Notes: a model not told the origin generated them from the letters alone. DNA of 64,000 nt from Streptomyces sp. SCUT-3 (GCF_014083985.1 NZ_CP046907.1:3572501-3636500), one strand, 5' to 3'. Counted from the stretch's first letter, positions 42,602-53,823 are shown. Numbers and translations are program-made.

Positions 42602-45600
42602 GCCGCCCCACCATTCACGGCCTGATAACCGCGCAGGCCCGGGTGAATCCTGACCTCCCGGCCGTCGAGGACGGCACCGAGTGCATCGACTTCCGTGAAC
42701 TGGAGCGCCGGTCCGACGCGGCGGCGCGGCGGTTGAGGGAGCACGGGGTCGAGCCCGGCGTGTTCGTCGCCGTGTCACTGGAACGCTCCGTCGCCATGGT
42801 GGTGACCCTCCTGGGCGTCCTGAAGGCCGGCGGCAGCTACGTCGCACTCGACGTCGCGCACCCGGAGGCCCGGCTGCGCTGGATCGTCGAGGACGTCGCC
42901 CCGCGGCTGGCGGTGGCGAGCCGGACGCTGCGGGACGCGGTGCCGGCCACCGGCATTCCGCTCCTGGCGGCCGAGGACGTGGCCGGTGCGCCGGAGTCGT
43001 GCGCGCCGGGCACTGCCCCCGCGCCGCCCGGGAACGCGGCGGAGCTGCCCGACGGCGATCCCGAGCGGCTCGCGTTCATCACCTACACCTCGGGCACCAC
43101 CGGCCGCCCCAAGGGCGTCATGGCCGTGCACGACTCCGTCGCCTACTTCATGGGCATGATCGGCCCCTATCTGGGCCTGGGGCCCGGCACCCGGTTCCTC
43201 CAGTTCTACCCGCTGACCTGGGAGACCCAGGCGCTGGACATCTACGCGGTCCTCGCCGCCGGCGGCACCGTGGTCGTCCCTCCCGCCGGGACCGAGACGG
43301 CCGGGCCCGGCCTGGTGCAGTTCCTCCGGGACGCCCGCGTCACCGGGGCGATGCTGCCCCCCGCGCTGCTCGCCGAGCTCACCGAGGAACCGCCGGTGCC
43401 CACCCTGCACACGCTCGCCTACATCGGTGAGCGGTGCCGGCCGCAGGCCGCCGAGCGCTGGGGGCGCGGCCGGCGCCTGGTCAACCTCTACGGACCCACC
43501 GAGGTGACCGTCGCGGCCAGTGCCTCGGACGAGCGCCGGCCCGGTGAGGCGCCCCCCATCGGCAAGCCCCTGCCCGGCCGCGAACTGCACGTCCTCGACG
43601 AGCGGATGCGGCCCGTGGCGGACGGGGAGCCCGGCGAGCTCTACGTCGGCGGCCGGGGCCTGGCACGCGGCTACTGGGGACTTCCCGAGCTCACGGCACG
43701 GCAGTTCCCCCCGGACCCGTTCAGCGGCCGGCCGGGCGCCCGCCTCTACCGCACCGGCGACCGGGTGCGCCTCCTGCCCGACGGCAACCTGGACTTCCTG
43801 GGCCGGGTGGACGGACAGCTCAACGTCCGGGGCCAGCGCGTGGAACGCGGCGAGGTCGAGGCGGCGATGGCGGCCCACCCGGGTGTGCAGTCGTGCGCGG
43901 TGGTCGTCCAGGGCGACGGCCCGGACGCCAGGCTCGTCGGCTTCGTCGTCGGCACTCCCGGGATCGAGGAGGAACTGCCCGGGCGGCTCGCCGAGGAGCT
44001 GCCGCCGGTCATGGTCCCGTCGTTCGTCGTGCGCCTGGAGCGCCTTCCGCTCAACCAGCACGGCAAGGTGGACCTGGCGGCGCTCCGCGCGCACCGGGTG
44101 CACGGGGCGGGCCCCCGCACCGCCGGCCCGGCGCCCGGGACGGTGCCGGAGAAGGAACTGGCCCGCATCTGGGAGGACGTGCTGGGCGTGGAAGGGGTCG
44201 GCACCGCCGACGGCTTCCGTGCCCTGGGCGGCACCTCGCTCCAGGCCATCAGGGTCCAGAACCGGGTCCGCGAGCACTTCGGCGTTCCGCTGACCGTCCG
44301 CGAACTGCTGGGCACCCGCACGCTGGGCGAGCTGGCGGCGGTCCTGGCAGCCGGGGGCGGGGAACGGGCCGCGCTGCCCCCGCTCACCCGGACGGACGAC
44401 GCCGGCGCCTCCCACCCCGCCTCCCTGCACCAGCGGCGGCTGTGGGCGCAGGCCCGGATGAAGCAGGCGGCGTCCGTCGCCTACAACGAGACGTCCGCCC
44501 TCCACGTGACCGGCCCGCTGGACGTGCCCGCCCTGCGCCGGGCCGTACAGGACCTGGCGGACCGCCACGAGGCCTTCCGCAGCAGCCTGCACCTGGACGG
44601 CGCCGACCTCCGCGTCGACGTCGCCCCGCAGGTGACGGTGGAAATGGCCGAGGAGGACCTGACGGGGTCCCCCGACCCCCGCGCGGAGGCCGCCCGGCGG
44701 GCCGCGGAACTGGGCGCCGAACCCTTCGACCTGGAGCGCGCACCGCTGTTCAGGGCGGCCCTGCTCACCGTGGCGGCCGAGGAGCGGGTGCTGGTCCTCG
44801 TCACCCACCACACCGTCGCGGACGGCCTCTCGCAGGACGTGCTCGACCTCGACCTGGCGACGTGCTACGCCGCACGGCGGGAGGGCGGGCAGCCGGCCCC
44901 GCGGCCCCGGGACGGGCTGCGGCCGCGCGACCACGCGCTCTGGCAGCGCGCCACGGCCGGGCACCCCGCCCTCGCGGCGGGGCTGGACCACTGGCGAGCC
45001 CTGCTCGACGGGGCGCCCACCGAGGCGAACCTGCCCACCGCGGCGCCCAGGCCGGCCTCGTTCAGCCACCGCGGCGGACGGGTCGAGCACGCCACCGGCC
45101 CCGGGTTGCGCGCCGCGGTGGAAGGACTGGCGAGGGAGGCCGGCACCACCCCGTACGGGGTGTGCCTCCTCGCGCTCGCCCTCCTGGTGTCGCGGCTCAC
45201 CGGCCGGCGCGACGTACTCGTGGCGTCCCCGTTCTCGGGGCGCCCGAGCCGGGAGGCCGAGGACGTGATCGGCTTCTTCACCAACACCGTGGTGATGCGG
45301 GTGACGCTGGACGACGCGCCGGAACCGCTCTCTCTGCTGGGCACGGTGGAGGAGCGGATCCAGGAGGCGCTGGAGCACCAGTACGTCCCGTTCAACGACG
45401 TGGTGCGGGCGGTCGGGGCACGGGCCGGCGTGTCGGGCCAGCCCCTCGTCCAGGTGGTCCTGGCCCATCAGGGCCCGCTGCGCCCCCGTGCCGCGCTCGC
45501 CGGCACCCGTGTCGTGCCGTGGCTCGTCGACAACGGCACGGCCAAGGCCGACCTGACCGTCGAGATCAACGAGGTCGGGGACGAGCTGGTGGTGGTGCTG

Positions 45601-45711
45601 CCGTACAGCGCCGATGTCATGGACCTGCCGTCGGCGGAACGGGTGCTGGCCGACTACATCGGCATCCTGCGCGAACTGACGGCCGGCCGGACGGACGCCG
45701 GGGAGCCCTGA
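42598..45711 (+). CDS. NRPS, domains A-T-C
   Basis: Nonribosomal peptide synthetase of 1037 residues. Adenylation domain about 1-510: FITYTSGTTGRPKGV at 160, LVNLYGPTEVTV, YRTGDRVRLLPDG, GRVDGQLNVRGQRVE, and catalytic Lys490 in NQHGKVD. Carrier domain about 520-600, with the phosphopantetheine Ser547 in LGGTSLQAI. Condensation domain about 615-1030, with the active motif THHTVADG (His737, His738). The A-domain core reads YPLTWETQALDIY; the aspartate that normally grips the alpha-amino group (FDA) is replaced by Glu, suggesting an unusual substrate. The C-terminal C domain would join this residue to the one loaded on the A-T-R protein downstream. The frame is intact. Confidence 0.9.
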   Translation: MSRPTIHGLITAQARVNPDLPAVEDGTECIDFRELERRSDAAARRLREHGVEPGVFVAVSLERSVAMVVTLLGVLKAGGSYVALDVAHPEARLRWIVEDVAPRLAVASRTLRDAVPATGIPLLAAEDVAGAPESCAPGTAPAPPGNAAELPDGDPERLAFITYTSGTTGRPKGVMAVHDSVAYFMGMIGPYLGLGPGTRFLQFYPLTWETQALDIYAVLAAGGTVVVPPAGTETAGPGLVQFLRDARVTGAMLPPALLAELTEEPPVPTLHTLAYIGERCRPQAAERWGRGRRLVNLYGPTEVTVAASASDERRPGEAPPIGKPLPGRELHVLDERMRPVADGEPGELYVGGRGLARGYWGLPELTARQFPPDPFSGRPGARLYRTGDRVRLLPDGNLDFLGRVDGQLNVRGQRVERGEVEAAMAAHPGVQSCAVVVQGDGPDARLVGFVVGTPGIEEELPGRLAEELPPVMVPSFVVRLERLPLNQHGKVDLAALRAHRVHGAGPRTAGPAPGTVPEKELARIWEDVLGVEGVGTADGFRALGGTSLQAIRVQNRVREHFGVPLTVRELLGTRTLGELAAVLAAGGGERAALPPLTRTDDAGASHPASLHQRRLWAQARMKQAASVAYNETSALHVTGPLDVPALRRAVQDLADRHEAFRSSLHLDGADLRVDVAPQVTVEMAEEDLTGSPDPRAEAARRAAELGAEPFDLERAPLFRAALLTVAAEERVLVLVTHHTVADGLSQDVLDLDLATCYAARREGGQPAPRPRDGLRPRDHALWQRATAGHPALAAGLDHWRALLDGAPTEANLPTAAPRPASFSHRGGRVEHATGPGLRAAVEGLAREAGTTPYGVCLLALALLVSRLTGRRDVLVASPFSGRPSREAEDVIGFFTNTVVMRVTLDDAPEPLSLLGTVEERIQEALEHQYVPFNDVVRAVGARAGVSGQPLVQVVLAHQGPLRPRAALAGTRVVPWLVDNGTAKADLTVEINEVGDELVVVLPYSADVMDLPSAERVLADYIGILRELTAGRTDAGEP

Positions 45712-45796
45712 GCCGCCGGCCGGTACGCACCGTTCCTCCTGCCCGTCCGCCCAGCGGCGGGCCCCCAACCGACAAGCCAACCAGAGGGGAAGTCCA

Positions 45797-48526
45797 GTGG
45801 ACCTTTCCACGCTCCTTGCTCACCAGCTGGGCGGACGGGGCAGCCGGGTCGCCCTGGAGTCCGGCGCGCGAACCTGGTCGTACGCCGACCTCGACCGGGT
45901 CACCCGGGACCGCGCCGCGCAGCTGCGCGCGCTGTACCCGGAAGCCGTACGGGTCGTGTTGGCCGGAGAGCACACCGCGGAAGCGCTCGTCTGGGCGCTG
46001 GCGGTGATGCGTGCGGGGCTGGTGTACACCCCGCTCAACCCGGACTGCCCCCGGAACGGGTCCGCGAGGCCGTACGGGTGGCCGGACCCGACCTGGTGGT
46101 CTGCTGCACGCCCGGCGCCCTGCGCGAGCAGGACATCGGGCGGCCGGTGATCACCGCGGACCGGCCGGCCGACGAGGCGCCCGAGGCGCCCGAGGCGTCC
46201 GGGGAGCCCGGCGAGAAGCCGGCCTCGTGGCCCGTGCAGGAGGTGGCCTACTCGGTGTTCACCTCGGGTCGAGCGGGCTGCCCAAACTGGTGAACGTCGG
46301 CCACCGCGGGATCGAGCAGCTCTGCCGGGCGCAGGCCCGCCTGTTCGGCATCGAGCCGGGCGTCCGGGCTGCAGTTCTCCTCGCTGGCCTTCGACGCCTC
46401 CCTCTCCGAACTGCTGGTGACGCTGTACGCGGGCGGCACGCTGGTGGTGCCCGAGTGGGACGGCGGCTCGTGGGTGAACGCCGTGGGCCGGTACCTGGCC
46501 GAACACGGCTGCGACGTGGTCACGCTGCCGCCGTCGGTGTACGCGCGGCTGAACGACGAGGCGCGCAAGGCGATCGGTACGGTCGTCTTCGCCGGGGAGG
46601 CCCTGACCGAGGTGGAGTTCCGGGCCGCGGCCCGGTTCAGCCGGGTGCTCAACGCCTACGGCCCCACCGAGGGCACCGTGTGCTTCTCCGTGGCGGAGCC
46701 GAACCGGTTCACCACCTCGGTCGGCCGTCCCATCGACGGGTACGCGGCGCGCGTCCACGACCGTGAGCGGAACGTGTACGCCCCGGCCGGACGCGGTGAG
46801 CTGGTGATCGTCGGCGACGGGGTCGCGCTGGGCTACGAGGGCGCGGAGCGGGCGGACGGGCCGTTCACCACGGTGGAGGGCAGCCCCGCGTACCACACCG
46901 GCGACGAGGTGGAACTGCGCGACGGCGAGGTGTTCTACCTCGGCCGCCTCGACGACCAGGTCAAGCGGCTCGGCCACCGGATCGCCCTGACCGGCCTGGA
47001 GGGCAGGCTCTCCAGGCTGTTCGGGTCGCGGGTCGCGGTCCTGGAGCAGGACGGCTCCCTGGTCCTCGCGCACACCGCGACCGGCCGGCCGAGCCGGAGC
47101 TGAAGGCGTGGCTGCGCGAGCTGCTCCCCAAGTGGGAGGTGCCGGACGTCCTGCTGGAGGTCCCCGAGATCCCGGTCACCCACACCGGCAAGGTCGACAA
47201 GGACGCGCTGCGGGACCTCGCGCGCCGCGCCGGCGCCGAACCGCGGCCCGAGGCGGCCGGACCGCTGCCCGGGGCGGACGACCGGGCGTTCGTGAGCGGC
47301 CTGGTCGAGGAGGTGCTCGGCACCGCGATCGACCCCGGCACCTCCTTCTTCGACGCGGGGGGCGACTCCTTCGGACTGGTGCAGCTGCAGGTGAAACTCT
47401 CCCGGACGTACGGGGAGGCGCGTGCAGAAGGCCTTCGACCTGCTCAACTACGACTTCACCGTCGAGGGCTTCACCGCCGCCCTGGGCGACCGGCCGCAGC
47501 CCGCGCCGTCCCCGGTGGCCCCGGTGTTCCGCGAGGTCTCCGCCGAACTGGCGGAACTGCCCGCGGCCCTCGCCCGGTTGCGCCCGGAGGCCGGCGGCGA
47601 CCCGCAGGCGGTCACCGTCACCGGGGCCGGCGGATTCATCGGCGGGCACGTGCTGGACCGGCTGCTCGGCACGGGCCGCCCGCTCACCGTCGTCACCACC
47701 AGCAACCCCGGGCGGCTCGTCGAGCGCCACTGCGCGCGCTTCGGGCGGCGGCAGGCCGACTTCGCGGACGTCCGTTCCTGGGCTACGGCGACCTGGAGAC
47801 GGCCGCGGGGACACCGGCGGCTGGGGGGCCGTCGTGCACTGCGGCTACGAGGTGAACCACGTGCTGCCGCTGGAACGGCAGCTCAAGGGCAGCGTCGCCA
47901 CCACCGCGGCCCTGGTGCGGGCGGCGGCCGCCCGGGGCGCGCACCGCTTCGTGTTCGTCTCCGCCGCGTCCGTCGGCCAGGAGTTCCTGCCGTTCACCGA
48001 GGAGAACCTCGCGGCCGTCGGCGACCCGTACTCCCAGTCGAAGTTCCTGGCCGAGGCCTACGTCGGAGCGCTGGACGGCGACGCGTGCCGGGTCGACCTG
48101 CTGCGCGCCGGACTGGTGTACGGGCACACGCCGGGCGACGCCGCCTTCCTGGACGACGTCTTCGCCAACCTGCTGCGGATCTCCGGGAAGGAGGGCGTCC
48201 TGCCGCGGCTGACCGGCCTGGTACCGGTCTGCCACGTCGCCGACGTCGCCGACGCCGCGCTGGCCGCGGCCGCGGGAAGGACGCAGGAGCGGCGCTCCGT
48301 CATGGTGCAGCGCACGTACGACGTCGAGGAACTGCGCGCGGAGCTCGGGGACGTCCGCCCGGTGGACCCGCAGGAATGGCTCGCGGCGGTGACCGGGTCG
48401 GGCAGCGCGGACCCCCGCGTACTGGCGGCCCTCCGGCTCTGGCTGAACGAGCCGGGCTGGACCGGGCCGGTGCGCACCACGTGCCGGCCGATCGTCCGGG
48501 AACTCATCCAGACCTTGGAGATCTGA
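45797..48526 (+). CDS. NRPS A-T-reductase (CmlP-like order), frameshifted as sequenced
   Basis: One gene read in pieces from three frames. Adenylation part: MDLSTLLAHQLGGRGSRVAL, the core FTSG/SSGLPKLVNVGHRG, SLAFDASLSELLVTLYAGG (Asp235 kept), VLNAYGPTEGTVCFS, YHTGDEVEL, and Lys in THTGKVDKDA. Carrier part: SFFDAGGDSFGLVQLQ. Thioester reductase part of SDR type: VTVTGAGGFIGGHVLDRLLGTG, VFVSAASVG, YSQSKFLAE and a C-terminus in RELIQTLEI. At least nine single-base losses are needed (about 46052, 46268, 46366 twice, 47090, 47425 twice, 47777, 47810), for example one C from the run at 46047. The reductase would release the chain as aldehyde or alcohol, as in CmlP. GTG 45797 follows AGAGGGGAAG. 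Confidence 0.82.
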
Positions 48527-48529
48527 CGC

Positions 48530-49538
48530 ATGAATTCTGATGTGGCCACCACCACGGCCCCCGAGCAGCGCTGGGATCCGGGTGACCCGCTCGACACGGC
48601 CTTCGTCGACGACGAGGTCCGCATCCGCGAGGAACTCCGCCGGGGCGACTTCACCCGCTGGCGGCAGCCCGGCGGCCACGTGCTGCACGAGGAGCTGACC
48701 GGCCTCCCCGAGCGACTGTTCCTCTTCGAGGCCGACGGCCGCTGGTACGCCGGCTGCAAGACGATCTCCGACTACGTGCTGGACAAGGGCATGCCGGGGG
48801 TCTTCTGCAGCCGGGTGTACTGGTACAACGTGGTCGGCACGGTGGAGTCCGTGCGGACGTCCGTCACGGACGCGCGGATCGTCTTCCGGCCGCTGGACGA
48901 AGCCGGGCGCCGCGCCGCGTTCGAGGCGGTCACCCCGCTCACCGAGATCGTCCACCCCTTCGCCAAGCAGCGCGAGCCGGGCCGGGAGAAGACCAGCCCC
49001 GCCGACGGCTGGCTGGTCACCGAGGAGCGGGCCGCCTTCCTCGGCCTGGGGGAGGAGCACATCCGCAGGTACACCCGGGAGCGGTTCGGCCCGTGGCTCG
49101 AGACCGCCGCCGAGGAGGTCCTCGCCTACGACCCGGCCTGCTCGACGGGCCAGTTCCTGTCCGAGTTCGCCGCCGCGGACCCGGCCCGGATCCGCACGGT
49201 GGGCCAGGACCTGAGCCGGCAGATGACCGAGTTCGCCGCCTCCCGCCTCGACCGGGTGGCTGCGGCGACGCCATGCGCCCCGCGGTCGCGCCGGGCAGCG
49301 TGGACATCCTGTTCAGCAGGTTCCTCAACTCCGAGGTCGTCTCCACCGCCAGGCCCGGGCGATCCTGCCGGGGCTGGCCGCCACGCTGCGCCCGGGCGGC
49401 ACCATGGTCCTGCTCGGGCACAGCCCCGTCCTGCTCGACGCCCCGGACCTGGAGGGCGCCGGACTGCGCGTGCTGCAGACGGTCGCCCGCCAGGACGACT
49501 GCCTCTTCCAGTACTACGTGTGCGAGTACGGAGGCTGA
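48530..49538 (+). CDS. class I methyltransferase-fold protein, frameshifted as sequenced
   Basis: About 335 residues. An N-terminal domain of roughly 165 residues (RLFLFEADGRWYAGCKTISDYVL) that I do not recognise precedes a SAM-binding domain: VLAYDPACSTGQFLSEFA (motif I), GSVDILFSRFLN, LRPGGTMVLLGHSP. Two single-base losses (near 49260 and 49360) shift the frame 2 to 1 to 0; the last frame ends in QYYVCEYGG. ATG 48530 is four bases after the NRPS stop. Probably methylates a hydroxyl, amine or carrier-bound residue of the peptide; substrate unknown. Confidence 0.7.
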
Positions 49539-49539
49539 C

Positions 49540-51134
49540 GTGACCCTTTCCCTGAAGAAGAACGTCATCGCGGAGCCGGCCGTCGCCGGGTGGTACGCCT
49601 GGTCGTACCTGATCCCGCCCAGACCCTGGCGAAGTACCTGAAGAACCACTACCGGAACATCGTCGAGTCCTACCTCGCCGACCGGAGACCCACCGCACGG
49701 CACTGAAGCAGGCCCGCTTCCAGGGCGGCCCCTTCGTGCACGAGCAGGAGGGCTCGTACGACCGGATCCGGCTCTGGTACGAGGCCGCGCGCGAACGGCA
49801 GGCACCGCTCCTCGAACTCGCCGACGCCGTCGACGAGCTGGAGCAGAAGATCCTGCCCGCGCAGACCGGGGCGTCGATGGAGCAGGTGTACAAGCAGCTG
49901 CCCGAGCCGCTGGCCGGCCGGGTGGAGCTGTTCTACAACCGGGACAACCGCACGCCCGACTACCGGTTCATCGAACCGTTCCTGTACGCGTCCCCGTACT
50001 TCGACCGCGCGCTGCAGCAGGTCAGGTTCTCCGAGATCCACCGGGACGCCCGCGAGTTCGCCCTGACCACCCCGGTGCTGGAGTACACCCCCGAGCAGGT
50101 GCTGGTGGACCTGCCGCTGGACTCGGAGCTGCTGGACACGGTCTTCCGCGGCGGACTCGCCCCGGAGGAGCTGGACCGGGTGGTCGCGGACCTCGGCCTG
50201 GCCGGGGAACGCGCCGCGACGTTCCGGGGCTTCTTCGAGGAGGACCGGGAGGCGGCCCCCGGACCGCGGGACGGCGGCGAGGACGTCGTCGAGTACGTCG
50301 GCCACGCCTGCGTGTTCGTCCGCCACCGGGGCACCACGTTCCTGGTCGACCCGGTGGTCAGCTACAGCGGCTACTCGCGGGAGAGCGACGGCAGGTTCAC
50401 CTTCGACGACCTGCCCGAGCGCATCGACTACGTGATGATCACGCACAACCACCAGGACCACATGCTCCTGGAGACCCTGCTCAGGATCCGCCACCGGGTG
50501 GGGCGCGTCGTCATCGCCAAGTCCGCCAACTCCAGCCTCGTCGACCCCGACCTCAAACGGATCCTGACGCTGCTCGGCTTCCGGACGTGGTGGAGCTCGA
50601 CGACCTGGAGACGCTCGGCACCCCCGGCGGCACCATCACCGCGGTGCCCTTCCTCGGGGAGCACGGCGACATCCGGATCCGCACCAAGTGCGGCTGGATG
50701 CTGGACCTGGACGGCACCCGGGTGCTGTTCGCCGCGGACTCCACCAACGTCTCGCCGCAGCTGTACCCCCTGTGACGGCCGCGCTGGGCCGGGTGCACAC
50801 CGTGTTCATCGGCATGGAGAGCGTGGGCGCGCCGGTCAGCTGGCTCTACGGCCCGCTCTTCCCGGAGAAGCTGGAGCGCCGGACCGACGCGGGCCGGCGG
50901 CTCAGGGGCAGCAACTTCGAGCAGGCGGCGGCGATCGTCGACGCGCTCGGCGCCGACTCCGTCTACGTGTACGCGATGGGGCAGGAGCCGTGGCTCGGCG
51001 CGGTGATGTGCGTCGAGTACGACGAGACGCACCCGGCGATGATCGACAGCGACCGGCTGGTCGCGTACGTCAGGGAGCGGGGCGGCACCGCGAAGCGGCT
51101 GTTCCTGCACGAGTCGATGGCGGTGCGCCCGTGA
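49540..51134 (+). CDS. CmlA-like diiron aminoacyl beta-hydroxylase, frameshifted as sequenced
   Basis: About 530 residues, the size of CmlA of chloramphenicol biosynthesis. The N-terminal domain opens SLKKNVIAEPAVAGWYAWSYLIPP, like CmlA (WYAWTYLISP as I recall it). The C-terminal metallo-beta-lactamase-fold domain has YVGHACVFV, the diiron motif ITHNHQDHMLLETLL, VPFLGEHGDIRIRTK, FAADSTNVSP, FIGMESVGAPVSWLYGPL and YVYAMGQEPWLGAVM. CmlA hydroxylates the beta-carbon of an amino acid held on an NRPS carrier, so the neighbouring A-T-R or A-T-C protein is the likely partner. Four single-base losses (about 49618, 49683, 50583, 50772) break the frame. The stop overlaps the next GTG. Confidence 0.85.
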
Positions 51135-52403
51135 GCCCCGGCAAGCAGCACGTCGTCCACATCGGGTTCCACGCCTCCGAGGCGCACACGGTGGACTTCG
51201 ACGCGGACCACGTGACCGTGGTGATGTCCCGGTCGAGCGCGGCCCGGCTGCCCGCCGAGCTGGCGTCGAGGTTCGCCCGGATCGCCGTGCTGGACCTGCC
51301 GGACTCGGACGACCTGGACACCTACGACCGGGCCGTGGACCGCATGCGCGAACTCGTCGCCGGGCTGGCGGCCGAGTTCGGCCCGCCCGCGGCGATCGTC
51401 GCCCTCTACGAGCACACGACCCTCCCCGCGGCCCGGCTGCGCGAGCACTTCGGGGTGCCGGGCACGGACGTGCGGACCGCGCTCCTGTGCCGGGACAAGG
51501 TCCCGATGAAGGAGGCGCTGGCGGGCACGGGCATCCGCGTACCGCGGTTCCTCGCCGTGGGGGCCCGGAGACCGGCCCCGCGGAACTGGCCGAGTTCGCC
51601 CGCCGGACGCCCGGCCGGATCGTCCTCAAGCCGCGCAGCCAGGGCGCGAGCATCGGCGTGCGCATCCTCGACGACGCCGCGGCGCTCCTCGCGCTCGCCG
51701 AGGCCGGGGGCATCGAGGAGGGCCACGAGGTCGAGGAGTTCGTGGAAGGCTCGATCCACCACATCGACGGTGTCGTCCGGGACGGGGAGATGCGCTGGTT
51801 CTGCGCCTCCCGCTACCTCGACACCTGCTTCGACTTCCAGTACGGCAACGTCCCGCTGGCGGCGGTGACCCCCGACGACCCCGGGCTGGTGGCGCGGATG
51901 CGGGAGTTCACCGGCACCGTACTGCGCAGCCTGGGGCTCACCGACAGCACGTTCCACCTGGAGCTGTTCCACACCCCGGACGACGAGCTGGTCTTCCTCG
52001 AGATCGGGAACCGCTTCGGCGGGGCCGGCATCAGCTGGCACCAGCGCACGGTCTACGGCGTCGACCTGGCCCGCGAGGCGGCCCTGGCCTGCCTGGGCCG
52101 GCCGTCGGAACTGGCCGGGAGCACGACCATGCTGGACCACCGGGAGGTGGGGGCCTCCGGCTGGCTGTACATGCCGGCGGTGGCCGGACCCGCCCGGGTC
52201 GTCGGGATCACCGGACTCGACACGCTGCCCGACTCGGTGGTGGGCATCGACACCCGGCGGTGGGCGACGTGCTCGACGCCGGCGGCGACGTCTGGCCCAC
52301 GGCGGGACGGTTCCTGCTCAGCGGGGAGTCCGCGGTCTCGGTCGAACGGGACATGGAGCGGATCGTCAACACCTACACACTCACAACGAAGGCAGGGGAC
52401 TAG
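51131..52403 (+). CDS. ATP-grasp carboxylate-amine ligase (first), frameshifted as sequenced
   Basis: About 424 residues of the ATP-grasp superfamily (BL00235/carnosine-synthase-like). ATP-binding landmarks: RTPGRIVLKPRSQGASIGVRIL, EVEEFVEGSIHHIDGVV, and the metal site LVFLEIGNRFGGAG. These enzymes activate a carboxylate as acyl phosphate and join it to an amine, here probably adding an amino acid or capping group to the peptide. GTG 51131 overlaps the upstream stop (GTGA). Single-base losses near 51565 and 52256 shift the frame twice. The final frame ends in NTYTLTTKAGD and overlaps the next gene by one base. Confidence 0.8.
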
Positions 52404-53251
52404 TGGCCCGCAAGAAGCTCGGCACACATCGGGGTGGTCGTCGACGACTACCGGCTGGACCCGGCCGACCCCGGGCTCCGCGACTTCGTCACCGAGCTGC
52501 TCCTGCAGCACAAGGCGGTCTTCTTCAAGAGCCAGCACCTCGACCGCCACACCTTCATGGAGGTCGCGAAGCGGCTCGGCAGGACCGAGGTGCACCCCTT
52601 CATCTCCGAGGACGAGCCGGTGGTGCACGGCATCTCGCCGTTCCAGCCCTACCACGAGTACCCCGAGATCACCGGCATCTACCACGACGAGAAGCACACC
52701 GGGAACCTCAACGCCTGGCACAGCGACCTCAACTGGCGGGAGGTCCCGACCTTCGGCTCGATCCTCCGCGCCGTGCAGATCCCGCCCCGCGGGGGCGACA
52801 CCCTCTGGGCCAACATGGCGGCGGCCTACGCGTCGCTGAGCGACGAGGTCAAGGAGCAGCTGGACGGACTGCGGGTCGTCCACGACTGGATGCAGATCTA
52901 TTTCCCCGCGTTCGACGGGAACGACGAGGCGCTGAGCCGGATGCGGGAGAAGTATCCGGCGCAGTCCCACCCGCTGGTCCTCACCCATCCTTTCACCGGT
53001 GAGAAGTCCTCTTCTCGAACAAGGTCTCCGGTGTCCGCATCGAAGGCCTCGAAGAGGCGGAGAGCCGGCGGATTCTGGATATGGTGCACCAGTTGGCATG
53101 GCGGCCGGAATTCCAGTGCCGCTTCTCGTGGGAGGAGGGCGACGTGGCGATCTGGGACAACCTGGCGAGCCAGCATTACGCCGTCTCCGACTACTGGCCG
53201 CACGTCCGCAAAATGGAACGCATTACTCTCGAAGGCGAGCCGATCAAGTGA
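52403..53251 (+). CDS. TauD/TfdA-family Fe(II)/2OG oxygenase, frameshifted as sequenced
   Basis: About 284 residues. Motifs of the TauD family are clear: [42 protein letters not shown] (first His and Asp iron ligands), GGDTLWANM, and, after a frame change, [28 protein letters not shown] (distal His and 2OG Arg). A two-base loss in an AC repeat near 52425 and a single-base loss near 53010 break it. Both ends overlap neighbours (TAGTG and GTGA). It would hydroxylate, epoxidise or desaturate a pathway intermediate; DdaC-type epoxidases of dapdiamide synthesis are relatives that act next to ATP-grasp ligases, which is a hint only. Confidence 0.8.
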
Positions 53252-53780
53252 GTACTCAAGTCATTGTCCTGAACGGCGGGTCCAGCTCCGGCAAGACCGG
53301 GATCACCCGCTGCCTGAAGGCGATCCTCCCGAACCCGTGGATCAACCTCGGCGTGGACGACCTGATCGACCGGCTGCCGCCGTCGCTGGTCGAGTCGGGT
53401 TCCGGCGTCGCGTTCGGGCAGCAGGGCGAGGTCGTGCTCGGGGACGGCTTCCGCGAGATGGAGGCGGCCTGGACGGAGGGCGTCGCCGCGATGGCGCGGG
53501 CCGGGGCCCGGATCATCATCGACGACGTGTTCCTCGGCGGGGCGGCCTCCCAGGAGCGCCTGCGCGGCCACCTCAAGGGCCTCGAGGTGCTCTGGGTCGG
53601 CGTGCACTGCGACCCCGAGATCGCGGCCGGCCGCGAGATCGCCCGCGGCGACCGGGTCGCCGGCATGGCGGCTCGCAGGCGGAGATCGTGCACAAGGGCG
53701 TCGTCTACGACGTCGAGGTCGACACCACCCGCACCGAGTCCCTGGACTGCGCCCGGGCCATCGCCGCCCACGTGAGCTGA
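53248..53780 (+). CDS. chloramphenicol-phosphotransferase-like kinase, frameshifted as sequenced
   Basis: About 178 residues of the CPT family. The Walker A loop is [15 protein letters not shown] and the catalytic aspartate lies in [14 protein letters not shown], as in CPT of S. venezuelae, which phosphorylates the primary hydroxyl of chloramphenicol in the producer. [26 protein letters not shown] follows. One base is lost near 53672, after which [15 protein letters not shown] continues to the end. GTG 53248 overlaps the upstream stop. I infer self-resistance or a protecting phosphate on a hydroxyl of the product. A terminator follows. Confidence 0.82.
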
Positions 53781-53787
53781 GGCACCC

Positions 53788-53823
53788 CGGTGGGCACGCC
53801 CGCGCGCGCGGGCGTGCCCACCG
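53788..53823 (+). terminator. terminator after the kinase gene
   Basis: A perfect 36-bp palindrome (18-bp arms, CGGTGGGCACGCCCGCGC and its complement) lies eight bases beyond the kinase stop. The exporter gene downstream may therefore have its own promoter. Confidence 0.8.
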
